Of a stretch of 61,866 nucleotides of DNA, positions 24,421 through 34,083 are shown one piece after another. The DNA is from an uncultured Eubacteriales bacterium. GTDB lineage: Bacteria; Bacillota; Clostridia; Peptostreptococcales; Anaerovoracaceae. Every line of letters begins with the position of its first letter. The stretch's first letter is position 1. The notes beneath the pieces were generated by a model. That model saw only the letters and a list, made by a program, of their open reading frames with translations. It did not search any database and was not told the DNA's origin. The position numbers and the translations under genes are program-made. Location: NCBI GenBank assembly GCA_902795135.1, contig CADBJW010000013.1, forward strand, positions 1-61,866, given 5' to 3'.

Positions 24421-27036
24421 ATGAATATAGAAAAATACACACAAAAAGCACAGGAGGCAATCATTGATTGTCAAAACATAGCGGTCGAAGAGGGACATCA
24501 GCAAGTTGATGGTGAACACCTCCACATGGCGCTTTTAATGCAAAAAGACGGGCTGATTCCGAAGCTTTTGAAATATGCCGAAATCAATCCTGGCGAACTG
24601 ATTGGCGCGGTTCAGACAGAACTGGACAAACTGCCAAAAGTGAGCGGCGGAGCCGATCAGATGTATTCCACCAGAAGGCTGCAACAGATTTTTTCATCTG
24701 CCGAGAAGAAGGCGGAACAGCTAAAGGATGAATACGTCAGCGTGGAACATCTCTATCTGGCACTTCTCGATGAGAGAAACACGCCATCGGCAGCAATTTT
24801 TAAGCGTTATGGCATGAGTAAAGACTGTTTCCTGAACGCGCTGAACAAGGTGCGGGGAAATCAGAGGGTAACCAGCCAGAATCCAGAAGAAAACTACGAC
24901 GCGCTCAACAAATACGGTCGTGACCTTGTGGAAATGGCGCGGGATGGGAAACTGGATCCTGTCATCGGCAGAGATGCAGAAATCAGACACACGATTCAGA
25001 TCCTTTCCAGAAGAACAAAGAACAATCCGGTTCTGATCGGGGAACCTGGCGTTGGTAAAACCGCCGTCGTTGAGGGCCTTGCCCAGAGAATCCTAAATGG
25101 GGATGTTCCAGAAGGCTTAAAGGATAAAACGATATTTGCTCTGGACATGGGAGCGCTGATTGCAGGCGCCAAGTTCCGGGGCGAATTTGAGGAGCGACTG
25201 AAAGCAGTCCTGAATGAAATAGAGAAATCCGAAGGGCGAATCCTTTTGTTTATCGATGAAATCCACAACATTGTCGGTGCAGGGAAAACCGAAGGGGCCA
25301 TGGATGCAGGAAACCTGCTTAAGCCAAAACTTGCCAGAGGAGAACTCCACTGTATCGGTGCAACGACACTGGACGAATACCGCAAATACATGGAAAAAGA
25401 CGCGGCTCTCGAACGTCGTTTCCAGAAAGTCATGGTAGATCAGCCATCCGTGGAAGATACGATCTCCATTCTGAGAGGTTTAAAAGAACGCTTCGAGATT
25501 CACCACGGTGTCAGAATCACGGACAGCGCACTGATCGCATGCGCAACCCTAAGCGACCGATATATCAGCGACCGGTTCTTACCGGATAAGGCCATCGACC
25601 TTATGGATGAAGCGGCGGCCAGAATCCGTACTGAAATCGACAGCATGCCAGCGGAACTGGACGAGATCTCCAGAAAGATCATGCAGCTGGAAATCGAGAA
25701 GCAGGCACTCAGCAAGGAAACCGACAAAGGATCCAAGGTGAGACTGGAAGCCCTCGAGAAAGAACTGATGGAATTAAAGGACGAAGGCAACGCCATGCGC
25801 GCCCAGTGGGAAGGCGAGAAAAAGGCCATTGCCGAAGTGAAGGAAGTCAAACAGCAATTGGATGACGTGCGGCACGAAATTGAGGAAGCGGAGAGAAACT
25901 ACAACCTCGAAAAACTGGCCGAACTGAAATACGGAAAGCTGCCGGAACTGGAAAAGAAACTGGAAACCGAAAAAGCAAAAGCCGATAAAGCGGAGGAAGC
26001 AAGACTTCTAAAAGAAGAAGTTACCGAAGAAGAAATCGCAGAAGTCATTTCTGCCTGGACGGGAATCCCGGTCGCCAAGTTGGTAGAAACCGAGCGGGAT
26101 AAACTGCTCCGTCTTCCGGAAATCCTGCATCAGAGGGTCATCGGTCAGGATGAAGGAATTCAGGCAGTTGCGGAAGCGGTCCTCAGAGCCAGAGCAGGTC
26201 TGAAGGATGAGAAACGGCCGATTGGGTCCTTTATATTCCTGGGACCGACCGGAGTCGGTAAGACCGAACTTGCCAAGGCGTTGTCCGAAGCCTTATTCGA
26301 TTCCGAACGCAACATGGTTCGTATCGACATGTCCGAATACATGGAAAAGCATTCCGTATCCAGACTGGTTGGTGCGCCTCCAGGATACGTTGGCTACGAC
26401 GAAGGCGGACAGCTTACGGAAGCGGTACGTAGAAAACCATACAGCGTCATTCTGTTCGATGAAATCGAAAAGGCTCACCCTGACGTGTTCAATATCCTGC
26501 TGCAGCTTTTGGATGATGGCAGACTGACAGACAATCAGGGACGAACGGTAGACTTCAAAAACACCATCGTTATCATGACGTCTAATATAGGAAGCAACAT
26601 GCTGATCGATGGCATTCGTGAGGACGGTACCGTCGCAGAAGAAGTCAAGGAATCCGTAGAAAACGAAATGAAGAAATACTTCCGTCCGGAATTCCTGAAC
26701 AGAATCGATGCAACGGTTGTATTCTCACCTCTGACAGAAGACCAGATCATTAAGATCATCGACTTGTCCATGAAGGACATTGAGGCCAGACTGGCAGAAC
26801 GGGAGATCACGCTGGAGTTAACCGACGATGCAAAAGCATTCATTGCAAAAGAAAGTTACGACGCAGCTTACGGTGCAAGACCAGTGAAACGGTACCTGCA
26901 GAAGAGCGTCGAAACAGAGCTTGCTGGAGAACTGATCCGCGGCAGCATCGTAGACGGAGATCACGTCGTAATCGGAACAGATGGCGAAAAGCTTACCTTC
27001 AACGCCTCATCGGCATCCGACGGCGATAGAAGCTAA
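24421..27036 (+). CDS. clpB: ATP-dependent chaperone ClpB
   Basis: An 871-residue AAA+ disaggregase that threads aggregated proteins through its pore with DnaK/DnaJ/GrpE. Domains in order: Clp_N repeats (1-145), AAA1 with Walker [14 protein letters not shown] (about 205) and IDEIHNIVG, the long M-domain coiled coil (about 400-520), AAA2 with Walker [15 protein letters not shown] (about 607), GYVGYDEGG pore loop, and the ClpB D2-small domain. ATG 24421 has AAAAGGGGGA upstream; an earlier in-frame ATG overlaps the promoter. Expression is predicted to be HrcA-controlled through the CIRCE site. The last 38 bases overlap the convergent membrane-protein gene. Confidence 0.97.
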   Translation: MNIEKYTQKAQEAIIDCQNIAVEEGHQQVDGEHLHMALLMQKDGLIPKLLKYAEINPGELIGAVQTELDKLPKVSGGADQMYSTRRLQQIFSSAEKKAEQLKDEYVSVEHLYLALLDERNTPSAAIFKRYGMSKDCFLNALNKVRGNQRVTSQNPEENYDALNKYGRDLVEMARDGKLDPVIGRDAEIRHTIQILSRRTKNNPVLIGEPGVGKTAVVEGLAQRILNGDVPEGLKDKTIFALDMGALIAGAKFRGEFEERLKAVLNEIEKSEGRILLFIDEIHNIVGAGKTEGAMDAGNLLKPKLARGELHCIGATTLDEYRKYMEKDAALERRFQKVMVDQPSVEDTISILRGLKERFEIHHGVRITDSALIACATLSDRYISDRFLPDKAIDLMDEAAARIRTEIDSMPAELDEISRKIMQLEIEKQALSKETDKGSKVRLEALEKELMELKDEGNAMRAQWEGEKKAIAEVKEVKQQLDDVRHEIEEAERNYNLEKLAELKYGKLPELEKKLETEKAKADKAEEARLLKEEVTEEEIAEVISAWTGIPVAKLVETERDKLLRLPEILHQRVIGQDEGIQAVAEAVLRARAGLKDEKRPIGSFIFLGPTGVGKTELAKALSEALFDSERNMVRIDMSEYMEKHSVSRLVGAPPGYVGYDEGGQLTEAVRRKPYSVILFDEIEKAHPDVFNILLQLLDDGRLTDNQGRTVDFKNTIVIMTSNIGSNMLIDGIREDGTVAEEVKESVENEMKKYFRPEFLNRIDATVVFSPLTEDQIIKIIDLSMKDIEARLAEREITLELTDDAKAFIAKESYDAAYGARPVKRYLQKSVETELAGELIRGSIVDGDHVVIGTDGEKLTFNASSASDGDRS

Positions 27037-27511
27037 TGATAAACGTAAGAATATAGTCGTAGAGCAAAAGCATCAGCGTTCCGGCTGCAATCAAAAGGGC
27101 AGAAGGATATTCCGGAAGGTTGATGCCCTCGGCGAGAATGGATTTGAAACCGAGAATGCCAAGGCACATCAAAGCGGCGAAGAAAAGTAGTTTGAGAACT
27201 ATTTGGGCAGCGCCGCTTTTTATTTTCTCGATTCCATATTTTATAAGGCCATAATAGCCAAAGAAAAAAACGTACGGTACGATGGCAAGTTTTCCCGGAA
27301 TCAAAACAAAGCCTAAAATGCATGCACCAGCGTATACGAGTAGCCCGCCGCCCACGCCGGTCTCAATGATCATGATCACCGTGAAGACAGAACTGAGCGC
27401 AAACAATGTCAACTCCACGCCGGGAATGACGGTGGCACCAAACATAAATATAACAGCAAGGGCGAGACAAATCCCGCCCAATGCAATTTTAAAAGTCCTT
27501 TTATTTCCCAT
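26999..27511 (-). CDS. Small integral membrane protein, possibly ECF S-component-like
   Basis: A 170-residue protein with five to six hydrophobic segments starting [20 protein letters not shown], an N-terminus resembling substrate-binding S-components of energy-coupling-factor transporters. No ECF ATPase or T-component gene is nearby, so that reading is tentative. Its 3' end overlaps the clpB coding end by 38 bases on the opposite strand. It lies eight bases downstream of the DnaJ-like gene and is the last gene of that minus-strand operon. Confidence 0.7.
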   Translation of the reverse strand: MGNKRTFKIALGGICLALAVIFMFGATVIPGVELTLFALSSVFTVIMIIETGVGGGLLVYAGACILGFVLIPGKLAIVPYVFFFGYYGLIKYGIEKIKSGAAQIVLKLLFFAALMCLGILGFKSILAEGINLPEYPSALLIAAGTLMLLLYDYILTFIISFYRRRMPMRR

Positions 27512-27519
27512 AATTTGAA

Positions 27520-28116
27520 TTAGAATGCGTCACAGCAGCAATCTGCGCAAATGTAGCACTGGATGGCCCGACAGCAGAAGTCATCATTCATTTGATTGTT
27601 GTATCCGTGACCGGCTGCCTGATTGTGGAACATATTGCCCTGATTCAGAATCGCGTTGAGGTGTTGGTTGTATTCCGCGTTGTTCGGCTGCATGTTGACG
27701 GCTGTCTGAAGATTGCTGGCCGCCTCATCGTACCAACCTCTTCGGGAAGCAATGACGCCCTTCAGGAAGAACCATTCGGCACTTCGGTCGTTGGAGCGGG
27801 CCAGAATGTCCTCTGCTGCAGCCAAATTGCCGCCATCAATATATCTTCTCGCCTGCATGTATTGCTGACTCACGTTACCGCCGTAATTCTGGTTGCCGTA
27901 GCCCTGGTTGGTGTACCCATGAGACTGTCCCTGATGCTCTTTCATCAGAATATCATAGGCCTCGTTGATTTCCTGAAGCTTTTCTTCGGCCAAATCGGAC
28001 AATGGATTGTTCTGATACTGATCCGGGTGGTATTTCTTGACAAGCTCCCTGTAAGCCGCTCTGATTTCTTCTTCGGTCGCGTTTTCTTTTATTCCTAATA
28101 CCTCATATGGATTCAT
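27520..28116 (-). CDS. J-domain protein with C-terminal TPR-like and cysteine-rich tail
   Basis: A 198-residue protein. Residues 1-65 are a J domain with the HPD motif ([11 protein letters not shown]), which stimulates DnaK ATPase. A Gly/Asn/Gln/Tyr-rich linker follows, then a helical region (about 90-165) resembling a tetratricopeptide pair, and the end is [19 protein letters not shown] with seven cysteines. It has no zinc-finger or DnaJ_C domain and so is not general DnaJ. The start overlaps the preceding gene's end by 14 bases, with AAGGAGA inside that gene as ribosome site. It may target DnaK to a specific client. Confidence 0.85.
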   Translation of the reverse strand: MNPYEVLGIKENATEEEIRAAYRELVKKYHPDQYQNNPLSDLAEEKLQEINEAYDILMKEHQGQSHGYTNQGYGNQNYGGNVSQQYMQARRYIDGGNLAAAEDILARSNDRSAEWFFLKGVIASRRGWYDEAASNLQTAVNMQPNNAEYNQHLNAILNQGNMFHNQAAGHGYNNQMNDDFCCRAIQCYICADCCCDAF

Positions 28117-29011
28117 TCGGGTTCTCCTTTTTGGTTTCTTTATGTTCCAGTATTTCTCTGGTCTTATTGTTCATGCCAAAGTAAACTACATTTTCTATTA
28201 TACCTTTATTTTTTTTGATATCAAGGCTTTCGATTTTTTCGCTTATGATGGCCAGATAATGAAACAGATTAAAGGATGCCCGGTCCCGGATCCGCGATCG
28301 GAATTCATCCGCCGTCTCATCGGCCCGTTCTGAAGAACCGGAGTTCATCCCGCGGTAATCGAAGCGGTAGAGCAGGGGATTGTAGGTTTTGTTTTCGATA
28401 TTTTCCTCGATATCATCCAGTGCATCGATCAAATAGATCCACTTTCCTAAATGATACCCGATTTCTGCAAAGGTTTCGTGAAGACAGGAGGCGCCTTCCC
28501 GAAAAATTACTTCCATTATTTTCGCAAAAGCCTCTGCGGCTGCGTCGAGACTGGCACAGTGGTTTTCTTCTAGGGCGGAAAGTTCGCTCAGATGCGTGGC
28601 GATGCCTTTGCAAAGATCCGGATATTTCTTTTCCAGCTTCCGGTAAATCGGCCGCAAAAGCAATGCAGCTGCTTTCGCAGAGGTTTTCCCTTCATCGTGG
28701 GCATCATCCAAAAGCTTAAACCAGGCAAGGATCAGCATCAGGTCTCCGGCAAAGGCAATGCTTTCGTTCCGCACGACAGTTCGCTTGTTGATGTGATGCA
28801 CAATGCAATGCTCCCGGGTCGGTCGGTCCGGATCTGCTATTACGGAATCCAGCAGCACGGCCAGAAATGCCGCATCGTAGCTTAGAGCCATGCGTGGAAG
28901 CTGACCATATTCCTTGCCGATGTATTTGCAGATTCCACAGTAATAGCCGCAGTATAGTTCGTATTCGCGGACCTTCATGTCCGGTTTGTAAATTCTGACA
29001 TATCCTAACAT
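28103..29011 (-). CDS. DUF5685 family protein
   Basis: A 302-residue, mostly helical protein beginning [20 protein letters not shown] and then [20 protein letters not shown], the cysteine-bearing N-terminal signature I associate with DUF5685. It may bind a metal through Cys and later His residues. In clostridia such proteins commonly precede a J-domain gene, as here, suggesting a shared chaperone task (inference). No Shine-Dalgarno is visible before the start ATG at 29011, unlike most genes in this window. Confidence 0.75.
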   Translation of the reverse strand: MLGYVRIYKPDMKVREYELYCGYYCGICKYIGKEYGQLPRMALSYDAAFLAVLLDSVIADPDRPTREHCIVHHINKRTVVRNESIAFAGDLMLILAWFKLLDDAHDEGKTSAKAAALLLRPIYRKLEKKYPDLCKGIATHLSELSALEENHCASLDAAAEAFAKIMEVIFREGASCLHETFAEIGYHLGKWIYLIDALDDIEENIENKTYNPLLYRFDYRGMNSGSSERADETADEFRSRIRDRASFNLFHYLAIISEKIESLDIKKNKGIIENVVYFGMNNKTREILEHKETKKENPNESI

Positions 29012-29029
29012 GGGTAAAGCGTATCACAC

Positions 29030-29060
29030 TTTACATAGATTTTACAAATTTTTGTTTCAC
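29030..29060 (+). promoter_or_regulatory. Possible PhoP/PhoB-type operator (TTTACA direct repeats)
   Basis: TTTACA occurs at 29030-29035 and 29041-29046, exactly 11 bases apart, followed by TTTCAC at 29055-29060. Direct hexamer repeats at 11-base intervals are how OmpR/PhoB-type regulators bind. It lies between the divergent DUF5685 gene and the response regulator, ahead of a TATAAT at 29085-29090, so autoregulation is plausible. Confidence 0.5.
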
Positions 29061-29118
29061 ATTTTGGGTTTTAGATAGTATCATTATAATCGGATGGTTT
29101 CGACCCAAAGGAGGATTC

Positions 29119-29811
29119 ATGATTTTTTGTGTAGAAGATGATGTTTCGATCAGGGATCTTATGATATATGCACTCAGGACATCCGATTATGAGGCGCGTG
29201 GATTTAATGACGGCCGGGAGTTGTTCGAGGCCCTGGAAACATCCATAGCAACAGGTGAAATGCCGGAAATGATTATGTTGGATATTATGCTTCCAGGGGA
29301 TGATGGCTTGGAGATTTTGCGAAAGCTCAAATCCAATACAGCGACGAAAGAGATTCCGGTGATCATGACGACAGCCAAGGGGACGGAATTTGATAAGGTC
29401 ATTGGGCTGGACACCGGTGCGGACGATTATCTGACCAAACCCTTCGGCATGATGGAAATGATTGCCCGGGTAAACGCTGTACTGCGGAGGACAGGCACTG
29501 GTTCAAAGGAACCGGACATCATTAAAGTAGGACCGCTTACGATCAACGGCAATGCTCATATCGTTACGGCGGGAGATGAAGCCGTCGAGCTGACCTTAAA
29601 GGAATACGAACTCTTGCATCTTTTTATGAAGAATCCGGAGAGAGTGTTCACGAGAGAAAACCTTCTTTCGGAAATATGGGGGATTGATTACCGGGGAGAG
29701 ACACGAACCGTGGACGTACATATCGGAACACTGCGAACGAAACTTGGCCCGTGCGGTAAGTATATTGAAACCGTTCGGGGTGTCGGGTACAAAATCCGGT
29801 CCGGGGAATAG
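29119..29811 (+). CDS. OmpR/PhoB-family response regulator
   Basis: A 230-residue two-domain regulator. The receiver has acidic residues at 7-8, phospho-acceptor Asp55 (MLDIMLPGDDG) and Lys in YLTKPFG. The C-terminal winged helix shows ETRTVDVHIGTLRTKLG and VRGVGYKI. It controls transcription upon phosphorylation by the kinase encoded 12 bases downstream. The next gene is a Na/phosphate transporter with a PhoU domain, so the pair is probably a PhoP/PhoR-type phosphate system. ATG 29119 has AAAGGAGG upstream. Confidence 0.93.
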   Translation: MIFCVEDDVSIRDLMIYALRTSDYEARGFNDGRELFEALETSIATGEMPEMIMLDIMLPGDDGLEILRKLKSNTATKEIPVIMTTAKGTEFDKVIGLDTGADDYLTKPFGMMEMIARVNAVLRRTGTGSKEPDIIKVGPLTINGNAHIVTAGDEAVELTLKEYELLHLFMKNPERVFTRENLLSEIWGIDYRGETRTVDVHIGTLRTKLGPCGKYIETVRGVGYKIRSGE

Positions 29812-29823
29812 AAAGAGGCGATC

Positions 29824-30591
29824 ATGGGGAAAAGGAATTTTATTTATGAGCGGCTTTCGAGAAAAATCGCTTCGGAGGAACGCAGTAAAGCACAGCGTGA
29901 AGCAGAGAAAATGCGCCAGGAGTTTACTGCCAATGTCTCACACGAACTGAAGACACCTCTGCAATCGATTTCCGGTTATGCAGAGCTCTTGAAGAGCGGC
30001 ATGGTCAAAGAAGAAGATGTCCAGCAATTTGCGGAGAGAATTTATGGCGAAGCGCAGAGGATGATCACTCTGGTGAACGATATTCTGGAATTGTCCCATC
30101 TGGATGAAGGGATGGGAGATATCGTCCGGGAAGATGTAGATCTTCATCAGGTGGCATCAGCGGCCGCGTCGTCTCTGAAAGAGGAGGCCGCTGCGGCAGA
30201 CGTCTCTTTGGAAATCACAGGGACGCGCAGTATAATCAATGGTTATTCACAGCTTTTAAGTCTGATCGTTTATAACTTGTGCGAGAATGGGATCAAGTAC
30301 AATAATCCTAAGGGAAGTGTCAAGGTCGATGTGACTGATTTCAAGGATCGAGCCGTTCTGACGGTAATCGATAACGGGATCGGAATCCCTCATGACCAGC
30401 AGGAGCGTGTATTTGAACGGTTTTACAGGGTGGACAAAAGTCATTCCAAGGAAGTCGGCGGAACGGGCCTTGGTCTGTCGATCGTGAAACATGCTGCCGC
30501 AATACACAGTGGCGACATCCATTTGGTCAGTGCACCGAAGTATGGAACGACCGTAACGATTACTTTTCCTAAGAAAGGAGGAAACAATTGA
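29824..30591 (+). CDS. Cytosolic histidine kinase (PhoR-like, no sensor domain)
   Basis: A 255-residue kinase: short basic N-terminal helix, H-box ANVSHELKTPLQSISGYAELL (quoted over its core) with phospho-accepting His40, N-box NLCENGIKYN, G1 DNGIGIP and G2 GGTGLGLSIVK. Family members such as PhoR usually carry membrane helices and PAS or cache domains ahead of this core; all are missing. It must therefore sense through a partner. The adjacent transporter's PhoU domain is the obvious candidate (inference). Its stop overlaps the transporter's TTG start. Confidence 0.92.
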   Translation: MGKRNFIYERLSRKIASEERSKAQREAEKMRQEFTANVSHELKTPLQSISGYAELLKSGMVKEEDVQQFAERIYGEAQRMITLVNDILELSHLDEGMGDIVREDVDLHQVASAAASSLKEEAAAADVSLEITGTRSIINGYSQLLSLIVYNLCENGIKYNNPKGSVKVDVTDFKDRAVLTVIDNGIGIPHDQQERVFERFYRVDKSHSKEVGGTGLGLSIVKHAAAIHSGDIHLVSAPKYGTTVTITFPKKGGNN

Positions 30592-32360
30592 CTTTTGAAT
30601 CAGTACTCATGATGCTGGGCGGAATAGGATTGTTCCTATACGGCATGAAATTGATGGGAAATTCTCTGGAAAGTGCTGCCGGCGCCAAGATGGAGAAGAT
30701 ACTGGAACGGCTTACAAGCAACAAGGCGAAGGGAGTCGCTTTGGGTGCAGGTGTGACGGCGGTCATACAGAGTTCCGCAGCAACAATCATCATGGTAATT
30801 GGTTTCCTGAATGCCGGGATCCTGAAACTGGCACAGGGTGTTCCTGTTATTATGGGAGCGAATATTGGTACAACGATTACAGCGCAGATACTTAGAATGG
30901 GGGACATTAGCGGTGACAATATTCTTTTGACATTGCTCAAGCCGTCATCCTTTGCTCCGATTCTCATTGTAGTCAGCGCTTTTATTTTGCTGATGTCCAG
31001 TCGTCAGTCCCTTAAGGACAAGACGGGAATCTTCATGGGACTGGGCATCCTGTTTATGGGGATGACCCTTATGGAGAGCAGCTTCGCGCCAATGGCAGAG
31101 TCGGAAGAGTTCGGACAAATCTTTACATTGTTCCAGAATCCCTTCCTGGGCGTTGCGGTCGGCATGGCGGTAACCATCCTGCTGCAGAGTTCTTCGGCGG
31201 CGGTTGGTGTGCTGCAGGCAACGGCATCGACGGGCGTCGTAACTTTTGCCATGGCTGCCCCGATTGCCATCGGCTGCAATTTAGGAAAGTGTGTTACTGT
31301 CTTGCTGGCCAGTGTCGGAGTAAACAAGGATGCAAAACGAGCGGTCACCATCGATGTCACCATGTGCGTGCTCGGCTCTGCCTTATTCCTGATTGCCATT
31401 TATATCTATCAGGCAGTGATTGGTTTCAGCTTTTGGGATGAAACCGTTAATCGTGGTGGTGTCGCAAACTTCCACACTCTGTTCAATGTGGTGGTGGCGG
31501 TCGTCTTCCTGCCATTCATCAATGTGCTGATTTCCATTTCCAAAAAAGTCGTTAAGGATAAGGGCGGCTATTCCAAGATGGATCAGGAACTGGCAATGCT
31601 GGACCCAAGATTTTACGATACACCAAATGTTGCTTTGGAACAGTGCAGAAAAGTAATCAATATTATGTGCGATACCGGTAGAGAAAGTTTCAACATCGCC
31701 TATGGTCTCGTCGAAACGTATGAGGAAGACAAACGGAAAATCATCAACGATAATGAAGCCTTTTTAGATAAAACGGAGACCGTTCTTGGGGAATATATCG
31801 TTCACATTACAGAACGAGGAATCAGTTCGAAGCAGAACCTGTTTGCAACGGAACTGTTGCATACGGTCGGGGATATGGAACGAATCGGAGATCATGTGGA
31901 CAATATCGCGGAAGAAGCTGAACTCATGCACAATGATGGAATTAAATATTCCGATGAGAGCATGGTGGAATTCGGCGCCCTAAAAGAAGTCATCAATGAG
32001 ACCCTCGAAATGACAGCAAAGGCTTACGAAACAGAGGATGCCAAATTGGTACTTAAGGTAGAAGTGCTCGAGGAAATTGTTGACGATATGGTCGACTTGA
32101 TGAAAAAGAATCATGCGATTCGTCTGAAAACAGGTAGGTGTACAGTAGAACGGGGAGTATCCTTTATCGAGATGCTGACTGACATCGAACGAATTTCAGA
32201 CCATTGCAATAACGTTTGCCAGCACCTGCTCCAGCGGATGAATGGCCTGGATTTGAGCACCCATGATAGGGTTTACGAAACGGAAGAAGAACAGGAAGCC
32301 TTCGATAAGCTATACAAAGAGTACTATCAGAAGTATCTGGAACCGATCCACGGTGCATAA
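30588..32360 (+). CDS. Na/Pi cotransporter family protein with PhoU domain
   Basis: A 590-residue protein. The first ~315 residues contain two NptA repeats with the QSSAATIIM and QSSSAAVGV motifs typical of type II Na/phosphate cotransporters. The last ~240 residues are helical PhoU repeats (ERIGDHVDNIAEEAE and ERISDHCNNVCQHLL), which in other systems link phosphate transport to PhoR signalling. Translation begins at UUG (30588): AAAGGAGG lies five bases before it, and the codon overlaps the kinase stop. It is the last gene of the three-gene operon, followed by a terminator. Confidence 0.93.
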   Translation: MTFESVLMMLGGIGLFLYGMKLMGNSLESAAGAKMEKILERLTSNKAKGVALGAGVTAVIQSSAATIIMVIGFLNAGILKLAQGVPVIMGANIGTTITAQILRMGDISGDNILLTLLKPSSFAPILIVVSAFILLMSSRQSLKDKTGIFMGLGILFMGMTLMESSFAPMAESEEFGQIFTLFQNPFLGVAVGMAVTILLQSSSAAVGVLQATASTGVVTFAMAAPIAIGCNLGKCVTVLLASVGVNKDAKRAVTIDVTMCVLGSALFLIAIYIYQAVIGFSFWDETVNRGGVANFHTLFNVVVAVVFLPFINVLISISKKVVKDKGGYSKMDQELAMLDPRFYDTPNVALEQCRKVINIMCDTGRESFNIAYGLVETYEEDKRKIINDNEAFLDKTETVLGEYIVHITERGISSKQNLFATELLHTVGDMERIGDHVDNIAEEAELMHNDGIKYSDESMVEFGALKEVINETLEMTAKAYETEDAKLVLKVEVLEEIVDDMVDLMKKNHAIRLKTGRCTVERGVSFIEMLTDIERISDHCNNVCQHLLQRMNGLDLSTHDRVYETEEEQEAFDKLYKEYYQKYLEPIHGA

Positions 32361-32376
32361 GATCTGATCAAACAAA

Positions 32377-32406
32377 ATGTCGCCCTCCGGGCGACCTTTT
32401 TGTTTC
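32377..32406 (+). terminator. Intrinsic terminator of the Pho-type operon
   Basis: GTCGCCC and GGGCGAC form a tight hairpin with a 3-base loop, followed by CTTTTTGTTT. Confidence 0.9.
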
Positions 32407-32466
32407 TGCCTTTTGTTAGTATAGAATCAGAAAACATCAGTAAAACAAACAAAAGGAGGCAGGGAC

Positions 32467-33099
32467 ATGTTAGAAGTAGTATTCATTTTAGACAGAAGCG
32501 GATCGATGAGTGGTTTGGAAGCAGATACGATTGGAGGGTTCAACTCCATGCTGGAAAAGCAAAAGGCAGAGTCAGACGATGTCGTCTGGTCCACGGTCCT
32601 GTTTGATCATGATCAGACTGTGATTCACAATCGGGTTCCGATCCAGAAGGTGGAACCATTGACCGAGAAGGATTATTATGTGCGGGGGACCACAGCCCTG
32701 CTTGACGCAGTCGGCGGAGCAATCCATCACATTGGAAATTCACACAAATATGCGAAGGAAGGTGATGTACCTGAGAAGACGATGTTCGTGATCACGACAG
32801 ATGGAATGGAAAACGCAAGCCGGGAATATTCCTATCACCACATCAAGCATATGATCGAACGGCAAAAGGAAAGATACGGATGGGAATTCATTTTCCTGGG
32901 CGCCAACATCAATGCAGAGCGTGTTGGACGTCGCATGGGCATCCGCGCAGATCGGGCGGCTACCTACACCAATGATGGTAGGGGAATCCGGCAAAACTTT
33001 GAAACGGTTTCATGTGCTATTCGCAAAATGGAAGACTTTGGAGCTCTGGACGAGGATATTCTGGAAGATATCCGGGAAGATCACAGAAGCAGAAAGTAA
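32467..33099 (+). CDS. von Willebrand factor A domain protein
   Basis: A 210-residue stand-alone VWA domain. The MIDAS metal site is DRSGSMSG (residues 9-16), with the conserved Thr in RGTTALLDAV (about residue 76) and VITTDGMEN (about 108). Such proteins bind Mg2+ and a protein partner. There is no signal peptide, so it is cytosolic. Small single-domain versions are often found near tellurite-resistance or MoxR ATPase genes, but none is adjacent here. AAAAGGAGG precedes ATG 32467. It is flanked by terminators and so is probably monocistronic. Confidence 0.88.
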   Translation: MLEVVFILDRSGSMSGLEADTIGGFNSMLEKQKAESDDVVWSTVLFDHDQTVIHNRVPIQKVEPLTEKDYYVRGTTALLDAVGGAIHHIGNSHKYAKEGDVPEKTMFVITTDGMENASREYSYHHIKHMIERQKERYGWEFIFLGANINAERVGRRMGIRADRAATYTNDGRGIRQNFETVSCAIRKMEDFGALDEDILEDIREDHRSRK

Positions 33100-33120
33100 A
33101 GAAACAATCATAACGTAAAA

Positions 33121-33170
33121 AAACGAATGGAGGAATCCCACTGCGGGACCTCCATTCGTTTGCTTTTTTG
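33121..33170. terminator. Bidirectional terminator between vWA gene and panC
   Basis: A 10-bp stem CGAATGGAGG/CCTCCATTCG with an inner TCCC/GGGA extension has a T-rich run on the right (TTTGCTTTTTT) and an A run on the left. It can therefore stop transcription from both convergent sides. Confidence 0.88.
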
Positions 33171-33181
33171 GTACCCATGTC

Positions 33182-34048
33182 CTAGACCGCGGATTCGATC
33201 AAAGGATCTCCCACTGTAAAGTTATCAATGAGACGCGTGGTGCCGATCCGTACAGCGATGGCAATCAGGTCTCCGGCGTGGATCTGATCGACCGGCTGCA
33301 TGGAAAGTCCATCGACGATTTCCACATAATCGATTTCTGCCAGCGGCTCATTCAAAAGCACGGTTTTGATCAGGGCAATGACAGAAGCAGGATTGCTCTG
33401 GCCTGCCAGAATGGTCTCCTGAGCCATACGCAAAGACCGGGACAATACGCGGGCAGCTTTTCGTTCCTCTGGATTCAAATAGCTGTTCCGTGAGCTTTTG
33501 GCCAGGCCGTCCTCTTCACGAATCGTTGGACAGCCGATGACCTCCAGGTTAAAGTTCAGGTCACGGACCATGCGCTGCACGACCGCCAGCTGCTGTGCGT
33601 CCTTTTTGCCCATGTACATACGGTTGGGATAGATGATGTTGATCAGTTTTGTGAGAACCGTGCAGACGCCCCGGAACATAACAGGGCGACTTTTGCCGCA
33701 AAGCCCTTCGGAGACGACCGTCATATCCACAAAGGTGCAAAAGTCATCGGCATACATTTCTTCCGGCTCCGGCACAAAGACCATGTCGACGCCTTCTTCC
33801 TCGAGCAGTCGCGTATCCCGTTCCAAATCCCGCGGGTATTTGGTCAGGTCTTCCTTTGGGCCGAACTGCATAGGATTGACGAAAATCGACGCTACAGTCT
33901 TATCGTTATCGGCAATGGAAGCCTTGCAGAGACTCAGATGTCCCTCATGCAGATATCCCATGGTCGGACAAAGGCCTATGGTAAGCCCTTCTGCTTTCCA
34001 CTTCCAGATCTGGTCCCGTGCTTCTTCAATGGTTTTTGCTATAATCAT
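33182..34048 (-). CDS. panC: Pantothenate synthetase (pantoate-beta-alanine ligase)
   Basis: A 288-residue ATP-dependent ligase joining pantoate to beta-alanine. Visible signatures are CPTMGYLHEGHLSL (HIGH-like nucleotide site), SIFVNPMQFGPKEDL, and YMGKKDAQQLAVVQRMVRDL (the KKDAQQ segment contacts pantoate and ATP). The ATG at 34046-34048 is chosen because AGGAG lies seven bases ahead of it; an in-frame ATG 15 bases earlier overlaps that site. It is the last gene of DUF2520-panB-panC. No panD is seen here, so beta-alanine must come from elsewhere. Confidence 0.96.
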   Translation of the reverse strand: MIIAKTIEEARDQIWKWKAEGLTIGLCPTMGYLHEGHLSLCKASIADNDKTVASIFVNPMQFGPKEDLTKYPRDLERDTRLLEEEGVDMVFVPEPEEMYADDFCTFVDMTVVSEGLCGKSRPVMFRGVCTVLTKLINIIYPNRMYMGKKDAQQLAVVQRMVRDLNFNLEVIGCPTIREEDGLAKSSRNSYLNPEERKAARVLSRSLRMAQETILAGQSNPASVIALIKTVLLNEPLAEIDYVEIVDGLSMQPVDQIHAGDLIAIAVRIGTTRLIDNFTVGDPLIESAV

Positions 34049-34083
34049 TTCGTTTCTCCTCATTGCATGAATGGTTTCGCAGA

